In this document: positions 52,177 through 61,674 of the stretch, piece after piece | Numbering within the stretch: the first letter of the stretch is position 1 | Layout of the letters: each line of letters begins with the position of its first letter | From: Dryocola clanedunensis | Lineage (GTDB): Bacteria > Pseudomonadota > Gammaproteobacteria > Enterobacterales > Enterobacteriaceae | DNA: 64,000 nt | NCBI RefSeq assembly: GCF_025215155.1 | Contig: NZ_JALHAM010000116.1 | Strand: one strand, 5' to 3' | Program-made: the position numbers and the translations under genes | The notes under the pieces: model-generated | The model's database searches: none | What the model was told of the DNA's origin: nothing | The model's input: only the letters and a program-made list of their open reading frames with translations

Positions 52177-54381
52177 TTAGAAGCGGAATGTTGCGGTCGC
52201 AACCACCTGACGCTCTGCGCCCCAGTAGCAGGCGTAATCGCGGTAGCAGCTTGAGACATACTCACGATCGAACAGGTTGTTGACGTTAACGCCAACTGAC
52301 GAGCCAGGCAGACCGACGCGTGCCAGATCGTATTTGACCATGGCATCCGCTACGGTATAGCTCCCTACGTTAAAGGCTTCGTTGGTTTGCGGGCCAGTGG
52401 TGTAGAAGCTGGAGGTTGAGCCAACGTAACGAGCACCGGCGCCGAAGGTCAGGCCGCTAAGCGCCGTTTCGTGGAAGGTATAGTCAGCCCACAGGGAGGC
52501 CATATTGCGAGGCACTTCCGCAGGTCGTTTGCCTTCGTACAGGGTGTCGTCGGTGTATTTAGCATCGGTGAAGCTGTATGCCGCGGTCACGTTAATATTC
52601 GCGTTAACGGCCGCCTTCGCTTCCAGCTCGAAGCCACGGGAACGAATTTTACCGCCCTGCACGCTGAAAGCGTTATCGCTTGGATCGGCCATCAGGTTGT
52701 TATCTTTCGTCAGCTGGTACACCGCTGCGGTAACCACGACAGGCAAGTCTTTCGGTACATATTTCACGCCCGCTTCGTACTGTTTGCCCATTGACGGATC
52801 AAACGGCTGGCCCTGTTTAGTAGCGCCTGAAACCGGCTCGAAAGATTCGCTGTAGCTGATGTACGGCGCGATGCCGTTGTCGAACACGTAGTTCAGGCCG
52901 CCGCGCCAGGTGAACTGCTCGTCGTTGATTTCAGCGGTGGTATTGCTGGCGCGCGTTAACGTTGAGGTTTTCGCGAAGTCATAACGGCCGCCCAGCGTCA
53001 GAACGAATTTGTTCCACTCCGCCTGGTCCTGAACATACAGACCGGTTTGTTCCTGGCGATTGAGGACTTCATACGGGAAGGTAATGGCAACGTTCGCGTT
53101 CCCGTACTGCGGGTTTTGCATATCAATCGGGCTGGCCGTGCCGTAATCCGCATCGATGTCGTTACGCATACGCATGTAATCAACGCCGGTCAGCAGGGTG
53201 TGATCCACCGCACCAGTGGCAAACTTAGCCTGCGCCTGGGTGTCAACCGTGAAGTTATTCAGGTCTTCATCAGAGCGAACATAAGCGCGGCTGATTTGGC
53301 CCGGCGCGATGTAGCCGTTGCCGTAGACGGAATCATAAAGCGTATGAATCTGCGTATAGCGCAGGTTCTGGCGTACGGTCCAGGTGTCGTTAAACTCGTG
53401 GGCGAAGCTGTAACCCACCATCTGCTGACGGCGCGCCAGCTTGTTATCTTCTTCGCCTTCGTTGAAGTCGGTTGGCAACTTGTGGCTGTTACCGTTTGCA
53501 TCCTGATAGTGCGTCACGGTGCCTTCACGCGGCAGCCAGCCGTAGTAACCCGCATGCGGGTCGCTCTGGAAGTTGCTCAGGAAGGTGAAATCCGTTTTGT
53601 CATCAGGACGCCAGCTGAAAGAAGGTGCGATAGCGTAACGGTTGGACTTCACCCCATCCTGCTGTTCGTTCTCGCTGCGGGCAAGGCCGGTCAGGCGGAA
53701 GGAGTAGACGCCGTCGTCATCCAGCGCATCGCTGAAATCAAAGCCCGTCTGCCACAGGTTATCGGTCCCCATTTTGAACTGAATTTCTTTCAGCGGTTCG
53801 AGCGTAGGACGCTTGCTGACCATACTGACCACGCCACCAGGGTTGCTCTTGCCATAAAGGACAGAGACGGGGCCGCGCAGCAGCTCGACGCGCTCCAGGA
53901 AGTACGGATCCATGGAGGCTTCGGAATAGTTATCGCCCTGTAATTTCATCCCATCCAGATACTGGTTGGTGTTCACAGTCGAAGAGGTCGTAAAGCCACG
54001 AATAGAGACGACGTCGTAGGCAGAGGAGCTACCGCGAGTAGAGAACACGCTCGGCGTATAGCTCAACGCGTCTTTAACCGTCTGTGGCTGTTTGGTTTCC
54101 ATCTCTTCACGCGTCACAACAGAAATAGACTGCGGCGTCTTTTCAATTGGTGTGTCGGTTTTGGTGGCGGTCACGGTGCGCTTAGCGGCCACGGTCGCAG
54201 CCGGACCCAGCGGATCTTCCTGCGCGACAGGTGCAGCGATTACCGTGATGGTGTCTTCTTTTTTGGCCGTCTCGTCCGCCGCAAAGCTGGATACGCTGAC
54301 ACCGCCCAGGCTAGCCGCGACAAACAGTGCGAGTTTACAAATTGAGGTATTAACTGGTTGTCCGCTGATTGAACGCGCCAT
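52177..54381 (-). CDS. fhuA: Ferrichrome outer-membrane receptor FhuA
   Basis: FhuA is the TonB-dependent receptor for ferrichrome and, in E. coli, for phages T1, T5 and phi80 and colicin M. The 734-residue precursor has a signal peptide (cleaved after SSFA, about 34), TonB box DTITV (43-47), a plug domain (about 50-195), a 22-strand barrel, and the terminal Phe. Near residues 344-372 the long loop that in E. coli carries a disulfide is about 18 residues shorter and has no cysteine. A cysteine pair near the C-terminus (SCYRDYACYWG) is kept. First gene of a Fur-type operon. Confidence 0.95.
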   Translation of the reverse strand: MARSISGQPVNTSICKLALFVAASLGGVSVSSFAADETAKKEDTITVIAAPVAQEDPLGPAATVAAKRTVTATKTDTPIEKTPQSISVVTREEMETKQPQTVKDALSYTPSVFSTRGSSSAYDVVSIRGFTTSSTVNTNQYLDGMKLQGDNYSEASMDPYFLERVELLRGPVSVLYGKSNPGGVVSMVSKRPTLEPLKEIQFKMGTDNLWQTGFDFSDALDDDGVYSFRLTGLARSENEQQDGVKSNRYAIAPSFSWRPDDKTDFTFLSNFQSDPHAGYYGWLPREGTVTHYQDANGNSHKLPTDFNEGEEDNKLARRQQMVGYSFAHEFNDTWTVRQNLRYTQIHTLYDSVYGNGYIAPGQISRAYVRSDEDLNNFTVDTQAQAKFATGAVDHTLLTGVDYMRMRNDIDADYGTASPIDMQNPQYGNANVAITFPYEVLNRQEQTGLYVQDQAEWNKFVLTLGGRYDFAKTSTLTRASNTTAEINDEQFTWRGGLNYVFDNGIAPYISYSESFEPVSGATKQGQPFDPSMGKQYEAGVKYVPKDLPVVVTAAVYQLTKDNNLMADPSDNAFSVQGGKIRSRGFELEAKAAVNANINVTAAYSFTDAKYTDDTLYEGKRPAEVPRNMASLWADYTFHETALSGLTFGAGARYVGSTSSFYTTGPQTNEAFNVGSYTVADAMVKYDLARVGLPGSSVGVNVNNLFDREYVSSCYRDYACYWGAERQVVATATFRF

Positions 54382-54414
54382 TGTATAATCTCTGATGAAG
54401 TGAAGAATGATAAC

Positions 54415-54433
54415 CTAAACGATAATTATTATT
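54415..54433 (-). promoter_or_regulatory. Fur box candidate upstream of fhuA
   Basis: A 19-bp A/T-rich element matching about 13/19 of the Fur consensus; its right 13 bases GATAATTATTATT match 11/13. It lies 34 bp before the fhuA ATG in the otherwise gene-free 54382-54592 region. Iron repression of fhu operons by Fur is well known. Confidence 0.65.
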
Positions 54434-54540
54434 ATGCCCGCAGAATAATAGACGAAACGGAAAGCCCATAGCAAGCGGATCACACCCCTTGTATGACTGA
54501 GGGAATAATTATTAACCAGAGAAATTATGCGGGGATAACA

Positions 54541-54574
54541 AACAGAAAAGCCCCCGCGAGTCGCAGGGGCTTTG
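54541..54574 (-). terminator. Terminator after mrcB
   Basis: AAAGCCCC/GGGGCTTT stem (54547-54573) with a GC-rich inner loop, followed on the minus strand by CTTTTCTGTT. Confidence 0.75.
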
Positions 54575-54592
54575 AGGTCACTTCAGACTGCG

Positions 54593-57133
54593 TTATTTAC
54601 TGCCGAACATGTCCTTAATCCAGCCGGCAACGCCGTCACTCTCTTCTTTCTTTTGAGGCTGCTGCTGTTGCTGCTGTGGCTGCCCAGAAGATTGCCCGAA
54701 CGGATTGTTCATCTGCTGCTGTTGCTGCTGCATTTGCAGACTTTGCTGGCAAAGCGCGTCCGGGTTGGTCGTCCAGACCGGCAGCATTCGGGTCTGACCG
54801 CCGCTGCACTGGAAATTACCCCCGTCATCAACACCCATGCTGACGATATCTTCCGGCGGCGTTAACGTCAGCGGAATCGGCGTTTGCGCTGCCAGATAGC
54901 GCTGGTAAAGCGCCATTGCACCGCTTGCGCCATACAGCTTCGTTGGCTGGTTGTTGTCGCGTCCTACCCAGGTGATGGTCACTTCTTTACCATCAACGCC
55001 CGCAAACCAGGTATCCACGTTGTTGTTGGTGGTCCCCGTTTTACCGGCCAGATGCAGGTTAGGATACTTGCTGCCCAGCGCCCGCCCGGTACCACGAGCC
55101 ATTACCTGCTGCATGGTGTAGAGCGTCATGTACGCTGCCTGAGGAGGAACGGCCTGTTCCGCCTGCGGGAAGCTCTGATAGAGCACCGTGCCATCTTCGG
55201 CAATAACAGAACGCAGTGCAGAAAGCGTTGCACGATTGCCGCCGCTGGCGATGGTCTGGAACGCCTGGGCAACCTGAATGGGCGTCAGGTTCAGCGCCCC
55301 CAGGATCATTGCCGGGACAGGGTTTAGCTGGTCTCTTGGCACGCCGAGCTTCGTCCAGGTTTCCGTAATGGCTGGCAGGCCAATCGCCAGGCCCAGGTTA
55401 ACCGTTGGGACGTTCATCGAGCGGGCTAAGGCATCCACCAGCATGACCTGACCGCTGAAGCGCTTATCGTCATTCTGTGGTGACCAGACCTGGCCGTTTG
55501 GCTGGCGCAGGGAGATTGGCGCATCCGCAATCCAGGTGTTCAGACGATAGGTATCCGGGTTGCTTAACGCCGTCAGATAGGTCGCCGGCTTGGCCAGCGA
55601 GCCAATAGAACGACGAGCCTGCCTCGCGCGGTTAAAGCCCGCGAACTGCGTTTCCGCCCCGCCGACCATCGCACGCACTTCGCCGGTATAGCGGTCAACG
55701 ATAACCATCGCCGCTTCCAGATCCTTCAGCTTACGGGAGGCACGCAGAACCGGTACACCTTCGCTCACCGCTTTTTCTGCCGCATCCTGAGAGACCGAAT
55801 CGAAGGTGGTGAAGATCTTCACGCCGGAGAGATCTTTCACTTTATCGCCCAGCTTCGCCTGCAACTCGTTACGCACCATCTGCATAAACGCAGGCTGCGG
55901 TGAAATCACCCCGCCGCGCGGCTGCACACCCAGAGGACGAGCGCTGAGCATGTCGTACAGCTCCTGATCGATAACCTTCTGCTCTTGCAGCAGGCGCAGC
56001 ACCAGGTTACGACGCTCAAGCGCCAGCTTCGGGTTACGCCACGGGTTGTAGATCGATGCCCCTTTCACCATGCCGACCAGCAGCGCCTGCTGGTCAAGGC
56101 TCAGTTCTTCTACCGGACGGCCAAAGTAGTACAGGCTCGCCAGCGGGAAGCCGCGGATTTCGTTATCGCCGCTCTGGCCGAGGTAAACTTCGTTCAGATA
56201 CAGCTCAAGAATGCGATCCTTGCCGTAGCGGGCATCCATGATCAGCGCCATGTACGCTTCGTTCGCTTTACGCCAGTAGGTTCTTTTGCTGGAGAGGAAC
56301 AGGTTCTTCACCAGCTGCTGCGTCAGGGTACTCGCCCCCTGTACCGTGCGGCCTGCCGTCAGGTTCGCCAGCATGGCGCGGCCGATAGAGTAAAGGCTGA
56401 TCCCATCGTGCTCGTAGAAGTGACGGTCTTCCGTTGCAATCAGCGTATCCACCAGCAAATCCGGGAAGCCCGTGCGCGGCACGAACAGACGCTGCTCGCC
56501 GTTTGGCGAAGAGAGCATAGTAATCAGGCGCGGATCCAGGCGGAAGAAACCGAAGCTACGGTTGTTATCCATGTTCTGGATCTTCTCAAGACGATCGCCG
56601 TCAAACACCAGACGCGCGCGGATCTGCCCTTCTTTACTGTCCGGGAAATCAAACGGTCGGCGGATCATTTCGATACTGTTGGCCTGCACGGTAAACTCGC
56701 CCGGACGCGTCATACGCGTGACCTGACGGTACTGCGTGGCCTCCAGCAGATTAACCATCTCTTTCTTGCTGTACGGCATGTCCGGCTCAAGGTTCACCAT
56801 GCGGCCATATACTGCCGCCGGGAGCTGCCAGACTTTACCATCGATGCGGGTGCGGATCTTCTGGTCGAGATAGACCCCGTAGATCACAAACAGCACCACA
56901 AAGACGACAAACAGTTTCAGTAAGAACCATAGCCAACGATGTTTCTTCCGTGGCGGACGGCCTTTACCGCCTCCTTTTCCTTTACGTGGTGGCATAGCTT
57001 CCTCGTCTTCATAATCATCGTCGTAGTCCTCGTCATACTCATCTTCCCTGAGTCGACGACGGCTCACTTTTTCTTTCGCGGGACGAGAAGGTTTTCCTTT
57101 GCGTCCGATAGGTTCGCGGTCATTCCCCGCCAT
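54593..57133 (-). CDS. mrcB: Penicillin-binding protein 1b
   Basis: PBP1b is a class A bifunctional enzyme that polymerises and cross-links peptidoglycan, activated by LpoB. The ATG at 57131-57133 (MAGNDREPIGRKGK) after GGAG gives 846 residues; a longer frame upstream is not supported. Order: a very charged cytoplasmic tail with Asp/Glu-rich and Lys/Gly-rich stretches, one membrane helix (about 70-90), the UB2H domain, the GT51 domain with catalytic Glu in ATEDRHFYEHDG, and the transpeptidase domain with SLAKPAT (active Ser) and KTGTTNN. The C-terminus has two glutamine runs before GWIKDMFG. Confidence 0.97.
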   Translation of the reverse strand: MAGNDREPIGRKGKPSRPAKEKVSRRRLREDEYDEDYDDDYEDEEAMPPRKGKGGGKGRPPRKKHRWLWFLLKLFVVFVVLFVIYGVYLDQKIRTRIDGKVWQLPAAVYGRMVNLEPDMPYSKKEMVNLLEATQYRQVTRMTRPGEFTVQANSIEMIRRPFDFPDSKEGQIRARLVFDGDRLEKIQNMDNNRSFGFFRLDPRLITMLSSPNGEQRLFVPRTGFPDLLVDTLIATEDRHFYEHDGISLYSIGRAMLANLTAGRTVQGASTLTQQLVKNLFLSSKRTYWRKANEAYMALIMDARYGKDRILELYLNEVYLGQSGDNEIRGFPLASLYYFGRPVEELSLDQQALLVGMVKGASIYNPWRNPKLALERRNLVLRLLQEQKVIDQELYDMLSARPLGVQPRGGVISPQPAFMQMVRNELQAKLGDKVKDLSGVKIFTTFDSVSQDAAEKAVSEGVPVLRASRKLKDLEAAMVIVDRYTGEVRAMVGGAETQFAGFNRARQARRSIGSLAKPATYLTALSNPDTYRLNTWIADAPISLRQPNGQVWSPQNDDKRFSGQVMLVDALARSMNVPTVNLGLAIGLPAITETWTKLGVPRDQLNPVPAMILGALNLTPIQVAQAFQTIASGGNRATLSALRSVIAEDGTVLYQSFPQAEQAVPPQAAYMTLYTMQQVMARGTGRALGSKYPNLHLAGKTGTTNNNVDTWFAGVDGKEVTITWVGRDNNQPTKLYGASGAMALYQRYLAAQTPIPLTLTPPEDIVSMGVDDGGNFQCSGGQTRMLPVWTTNPDALCQQSLQMQQQQQQMNNPFGQSSGQPQQQQQQPQKKEESDGVAGWIKDMFGSK

Positions 57134-57212
57134 TGCTTTCTCCACCATATATAAGGCGCACGGCCTGATTCTCCTTTCTTCCACGACTTGCGGAAGAAGA
57201 AATCTCTCAAAG

Positions 57213-59645
57213 TCACTGGTACTTTTTGGTACGCCTTGTCGGCATCGCATCGCCCGGAGAATCCGGCCATACATGCTTTGGATAGCGCCCTTTCATCTCT
57301 TTTTGCACCTCCCGGTACGCGCCGTTCCAGAACGCGGTCAAATCACGCGTGACCTGCAACGGACGCTGTGCGGGAGAGAGCAGCTCAAGCACCAACGGCA
57401 CTCGCCCCTCAGCTATCACGGGGGTTTGCGCTTCGCCAAACATTTCCTGCATTCGTACCGCCAGCGCGGGCGGATTATCTTCATCGTAACGAATGGCAAT
57501 CTGGCTTCCGGTCGGCACAGTGTAATGAGTTGGCAGCACAGTATCCAGACGTTGACGCTGTGACCACCCGAGCCAGTTTTGTAGCGCCCTGGTCAGATCG
57601 ATATTTTTCAGGGCGCGCAGCGAGTGGACGCCGTTCATTTCCGGTAGCAGCCACCCCTCTAAATCACGTAGCAGCGCCTCGTCACTCATTTCAGACCATT
57701 CTTGCTCCGGCAGCCATTTAGCCGCACAGGCCAGACGAATTCGCAGCTGCTGCGACTGCGCAGACCAGGTAAGGACACCCAGCCCGCGCTCACGAATACC
57801 GTTGAGCATGGCCCGATGCAGTTCATCTTCAGTGGGCTTTGCCAGCGGCTGGACTTTCACGACCAGCTGGCCAATCTGCTGACGGCGAAACGCCTTCAGC
57901 GTGCCCTGTGCCTCATCCCACTCGATGGAATCACTCTGTCCGAGCACAGCAGGCACACGGGCGATCAGCTCTTCGATATCCAGCGGCAAAGCCTGGAGCA
58001 TGCGCGCATCCGGCGTCTGGCTTCCCTGCAAAAGCAGCGGCGCCAGAAGCCATTCGTAGCGAGTGAGCGCATCGCCCTGGTTTAACATTGCGCCCATGCC
58101 GTTCGCCAGCTGGTAGCGCCCTTCCTGGCCCCGCCTGCGAGCGATACGATCGGCGAAGGCGTAGGCCAGGAGCGGGCCTGCCAAAGCGATATCTGGCAGC
58201 CCGCCGCGGCTGTTCAGTCGTTTCAGCAGCTGGCTGCTGCGCTGCTGCCAGTTATCCTGACGGCGACTGAATGCACTGCGTAAATCATTATCCTGACCGC
58301 GCGGTGGCTCTTCGAGAATCGCAACCAGGCGTGCAGCCGTAGCCTGTTCGTCCGGCGTTCTGGCCGCAACTAACATGGCCGCAAAACGAGGATCGTTGCC
58401 AAGCTGCGCCATTTTCTGGCCCGTTGGCGTCAGGCGGTTTTGCTCATCCAGCGCACTCAGCTGCCGTAAAAGTTCCCGTGCCGCATGCAGATTAGCCGCA
58501 GGAGGCAGATCCAGCCAGGTGAGCTGCTCCGGTTGCTGGCAGCCCCACTGTAAAAGCTCAAGCAGCAGGCCGGAAAGATCGCTTTGCAGGATTTCCGGCT
58601 CGCTTTGCCTGGCCGCGCGTTCAGCCTGTTCCGCGCTGGTGAGATGCAAACAGATACCCGGCTCCAGACGCCCTGCTCGTCCCGCACGCTGAATCATCGA
58701 GGCCTGGCTGATGCGTTGGGTAACAAGGCGAGTCAGCCCGCTGCGGACATCAAATCGCGCAACGCGCTCTTGGGTGCTGTCCACCACTAACCGGATGCCT
58801 TCGATAGTCAGGCTCGTCTCTGCGATGTTCGTTGCCAGCACAACTTTGCGGGTGCCGGCGGCCGGCGGGAGAATGGCTTTACGTTGTTCACTTAACGGCA
58901 GCGCTCCATATAAAGGACAAAGCTGAACGTCACTGGCAACGCGTTCCCGAAGCTGCTCCTGCACCCGCTGAATTTCCCCCACGCCCGGCAGGAAAAGCAG
59001 CAGCGAACCCGACTCTTCGCGGAGCAAATTCGCCACCGCGAGAGCAACGGCTTCGTCAAAACGTTGATGAGCAGACAACGGGCTGTAGCGGCGGTCAACA
59101 GGATAAGCACGTCCCTCGGAACTGATAACGGGCGCGTCCGGCAGGCATTTTTGCAGCCGCTGATTATCCAGCGTAGCCGACATGATCAGCAGTTTTAGAT
59201 CTTCGCGCAGCCCCTGCTGGACGTCCAGCAGCAGCGCCAGCGCCAGATCCGCCTGCAGGCTGCGCTCATGGAATTCATCCAGAATGACCAGCGCAACGCC
59301 TTCGAGTTCAGGATCGCGCTGGATCATGCGGGTTAAGATCCCTTCTGTCACCACCTCCAGCCGGGTATTCGGCCCGACACAGGTTTCGGCCCGCATCCGG
59401 TAGCCCACCGTTTCACCCGCTTTCTCACCGAGCAGTTCTGCCAGACGCTGCGCGACATTACGGGCAGCAAGGCGGCGCGGTTCAAGCAGCAGGATTTTGC
59501 CATTCAGCCCAGCGTCTTTAAGGATTTGCAGCGGGAGCCAGGTGGATTTACCTGCGCCAGTAGGGGCATTGAGCAGCACCTGCGGCGCGGTTTGCAGCGC
59601 GTTGAGGACATCGGGTAAGACCGCGGCGACGGGTAATGACGACAC
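57213..59645 (-). CDS. hrpB: ATP-dependent RNA helicase HrpB
   Basis: A DEAH-box helicase of unclear cellular role. The GTG at 59643-59645 (MSSLPVAAVLPDVL) with TTTGGAG upstream gives 810 residues (E. coli 809); the frame runs 273 bases further upstream across the thpR region and is not expected to be translated. Motifs: Walker A APTGAGKST, DEFH box, SATL, and QRAGRAGR. The C-terminal domain ends in the HrpB-specific PTRRTKKYQ. It lies 79 bases upstream of mrcB. Confidence 0.95.
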   Translation of the reverse strand: MSSLPVAAVLPDVLNALQTAPQVLLNAPTGAGKSTWLPLQILKDAGLNGKILLLEPRRLAARNVAQRLAELLGEKAGETVGYRMRAETCVGPNTRLEVVTEGILTRMIQRDPELEGVALVILDEFHERSLQADLALALLLDVQQGLREDLKLLIMSATLDNQRLQKCLPDAPVISSEGRAYPVDRRYSPLSAHQRFDEAVALAVANLLREESGSLLLFLPGVGEIQRVQEQLRERVASDVQLCPLYGALPLSEQRKAILPPAAGTRKVVLATNIAETSLTIEGIRLVVDSTQERVARFDVRSGLTRLVTQRISQASMIQRAGRAGRLEPGICLHLTSAEQAERAARQSEPEILQSDLSGLLLELLQWGCQQPEQLTWLDLPPAANLHAARELLRQLSALDEQNRLTPTGQKMAQLGNDPRFAAMLVAARTPDEQATAARLVAILEEPPRGQDNDLRSAFSRRQDNWQQRSSQLLKRLNSRGGLPDIALAGPLLAYAFADRIARRRGQEGRYQLANGMGAMLNQGDALTRYEWLLAPLLLQGSQTPDARMLQALPLDIEELIARVPAVLGQSDSIEWDEAQGTLKAFRRQQIGQLVVKVQPLAKPTEDELHRAMLNGIRERGLGVLTWSAQSQQLRIRLACAAKWLPEQEWSEMSDEALLRDLEGWLLPEMNGVHSLRALKNIDLTRALQNWLGWSQRQRLDTVLPTHYTVPTGSQIAIRYDEDNPPALAVRMQEMFGEAQTPVIAEGRVPLVLELLSPAQRPLQVTRDLTAFWNGAYREVQKEMKGRYPKHVWPDSPGDAMPTRRTKKYQ

Positions 59646-59718
59646 AAACAGCTCCAAAGGGTTAACATACGCGTTTGCGCATTGTAGCATTCCGTACACA
59701 CTTAACCGAGAGACCACC

Positions 59719-60258
59719 ATGGCCGACACTCGCCGCCTGTTCTTCGCCCTCGACATGCCCGGCGAGGTGCAGCAGCAGATCGTCAACTGGCGCGCTGACA
59801 ATTTTCCGGCCGATGCGGGTCGCCCCGTTGCGGCAGCGAATCTGCACCTGACGCTCGCTTTTTTAGGTGACGTTAGCGCCGAGAAACAGCGGGCCCTTGG
59901 TCGCCTTGCCGGACGCATTCAGCAGTCAGGCTTTACCCTGACGCTCGATGATGCGGGCTTGTGGGTACGCTCAAGGGTCGTCTGGCTCGGCCCTCGCCAT
60001 GCTTCCCTTGGCCTGATCCAGCTCGCCAATATGCTGCGCGCCCAGGCGGCGCGAAACGGATGCTATCAAAGCCCGCAGCCTTACCACCCGCATGTGACGC
60101 TTTATCGTCATGTGACCCAGTCCGTCGCCATTCCGCAGCCCAACTTCCGCTGGCAGTTTAAGGTTGAAGAGTTTGTGCTTTATGAATCTGTTTTTGCCCA
60201 GGGCCGCACCCGTTACCAGCCGCTGGAGCGCTGGCCATTACGTAATAAGGAAGTGTAA
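59719..60258 (+). CDS. thpR: RNA 2',3'-cyclic phosphodiesterase ThpR
   Basis: Formerly LigT. A 2H-family enzyme that opens 2',3'-cyclic phosphates and can join tRNA halves with 2',5' linkages in vitro. The ATG at 59719 (MADTRRLFFALDMPG) gives 179 residues. Both catalytic HxT motifs are present: His43-Thr45 in NLHLTLAF and His125-Thr127 in PHVTLYR. sfsA follows with no spacer. Divergent from hrpB. Confidence 0.95.
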   Translation: MADTRRLFFALDMPGEVQQQIVNWRADNFPADAGRPVAAANLHLTLAFLGDVSAEKQRALGRLAGRIQQSGFTLTLDDAGLWVRSRVVWLGPRHASLGLIQLANMLRAQAARNGCYQSPQPYHPHVTLYRHVTQSVAIPQPNFRWQFKVEEFVLYESVFAQGRTRYQPLERWPLRNKEV

Positions 60259-60963
60259 ATGGAGTTTTCCCCGGCGCTACAGTCCGCCACCTTAATTAAA
60301 CGCTACAAGCGCTTTCTTGCCGATGTCGTGACGCCGCAGGGAGAGCTGCTGACGCTACACTGCCCGAATACGGGAGCGATGACCGGCTGCGCAACCCCCG
60401 GCGACACCGTCTGGTATTCCACATCGAGCAATCCAAAGCGCAAATACGCCCACACATGGGAAATGACCCAGACGCAAAATGGCGACTTTATTTGCGTCAA
60501 CACCCTGCAGGCAAACAACGTCGTTAAGGAAGTTCTGACAGAGAATCGCTTTTCGGAATTAAGCGGTTACACAAAAATCCTTAGCGAAGTAAAGTACGGG
60601 GCCGAGCGCAGCCGGATCGATTTTATGCTTCAGGCAGATAATAAAGTTAACTGCTATATTGAAGTGAAATCCGTCACGTTATCCGAACAAGGAAGTGGCT
60701 TTTTTCCAGATGCCGTCAGCCTTCGTGGGCAGAAGCATTTACGAGAATTGATGAGCGTGGTCAGGCATGGAGAGCGCGCAGTGCTGCTATTTGCGGTATT
60801 ACATTCCGCCATCACTCGGGTCTCTCCGGCACGCCACATCGACGCAAAATATGCGCAATTATTGTGCGAGGCGCAGGAATGCGGGGTAGAAATACTTGCC
60901 TTACGGGCAGAACTTTCCGCCGTTGGGCTGGCTCTAACCTCGCCGTTACCTGTCTGTTTATAA
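60259..60963 (+). CDS. sfsA: DNA-binding protein / nuclease-fold protein SfsA
   Basis: A 234-residue protein originally found to stimulate maltose fermentation in E. coli, with an N-terminal OB-like part and a PD-(D/E)XK nuclease-like C-terminal domain. The typical segments are HCPNTGAMTGC, RSRIDFML and CYIEVKSVTL. Exact biochemical role uncertain. It abuts thpR directly and is probably coupled to it. Confidence 0.94.
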   Translation: MEFSPALQSATLIKRYKRFLADVVTPQGELLTLHCPNTGAMTGCATPGDTVWYSTSSNPKRKYAHTWEMTQTQNGDFICVNTLQANNVVKEVLTENRFSELSGYTKILSEVKYGAERSRIDFMLQADNKVNCYIEVKSVTLSEQGSGFFPDAVSLRGQKHLRELMSVVRHGERAVLLFAVLHSAITRVSPARHIDAKYAQLLCEAQECGVEILALRAELSAVGLALTSPLPVCL

Positions 60964-61064
60964 CATTTCATTTATAAAAAGCAGTTAACGTTTTTGTATG
61001 TTTTGTGTGCCGGTCGCTCGCGTAAATAAGCTTTTCTTCACAAGGTTGTCAATAGCGAAATTTA

Positions 61065-61070
61065 TATAAT
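61065..61070 (+). promoter_or_regulatory. Candidate -10 element of dksA
   Basis: A perfect TATAAT lies in the 192-base sfsA-dksA gap. No good -35 sits at 16-18 bases; TTGTCA (61046-61051) is too close at 13. The start point is therefore only a suggestion. Confidence 0.4.
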
Positions 61071-61155
61071 TGCCAACCTGAAAAGCATCTGCTATTTATA
61101 GCGACCTGATTTTCCCCCAACAGGGGACCGATAGTGCGTGTTAAGGAGAAGCAAC

Positions 61156-61611
61156 ATGCAAGAAGGGCAAAAGCGTAAAACATCGTCCCTGAGTATCCTC
61201 GCCATCGCTGGGGTGGAGCCTTACCAGGAGAAAGCGGGCGAAGAATACATGAACGAAGCCCAGCTGTCGCACTTCAGACGTATTCTTGAAGCCTGGCGTA
61301 ACCAGCTTATGGATGAAGTTGATCGTACTGTTTCGCATATGCAGGAAGAAGCTGCTAACTTCCCTGATCCGGCTGACCGGGCAACTCAGGAAGAGGAGTT
61401 TAGCCTTGAACTGCGCAACCGCGATCGCGAACGTAAACTGATCAAGAAGATCGAGAAAACGCTCAAGAAAGTAGAAGACGAAGACTTCGGCTACTGCGAA
61501 TCCTGCGGCGTTGAGATCGGTATTCGCCGTCTTGAAGCTCGTCCGACAGCTGATTTGTGTATCGACTGCAAAACGTTGGCAGAAATTCGCGAAAAACAGA
61601 TGGCTGGCTAA
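61156..61611 (+). CDS. dksA: RNA polymerase-binding transcription factor DksA
   Basis: DksA enters the polymerase secondary channel and, with ppGpp, represses rRNA promoters and activates amino acid genes. It would act on the rrn P1 promoter at the left end of this window. The ATG at 61156 behind AAGGAG gives 151 residues. The coiled-coil tip acids Asp71 and Asp74 (FPDPADRA) and the zinc cysteines 114, 117, 135 and 138 are all present. Confidence 0.98.
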   Translation: MQEGQKRKTSSLSILAIAGVEPYQEKAGEEYMNEAQLSHFRRILEAWRNQLMDEVDRTVSHMQEEAANFPDPADRATQEEEFSLELRNRDRERKLIKKIEKTLKKVEDEDFGYCESCGVEIGIRRLEARPTADLCIDCKTLAEIREKQMAG

Positions 61612-61634
61612 CAGCTCGCGGTTTCACCACTTTC

Positions 61635-61660
61635 AAAGGCGGGAGTCTCTCCCGCCTTAC
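61635..61660 (+). terminator. Hairpin after dksA
   Basis: AAGGCGGGAG/TCCCGCCTT stem (61636-61658) followed by the weak tail ACTTATTTGT, 14 bases before gluQ. Possibly a partial terminator that allows read-through. Confidence 0.65.
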
Positions 61661-61674
61661 TTATTTGTAGACTC

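Noticed and set aside
53047..53943. 298-codon open frame on the plus strand inside fhuA
   Set aside because: Antisense shadow of a beta-barrel gene; no supporting signals.
59645..59918. N-terminal extension of hrpB over the thpR start region
   Set aside because: No similarity to the HrpB N-terminus; the GTG at 59645 with a ribosome-binding site gives the family length.
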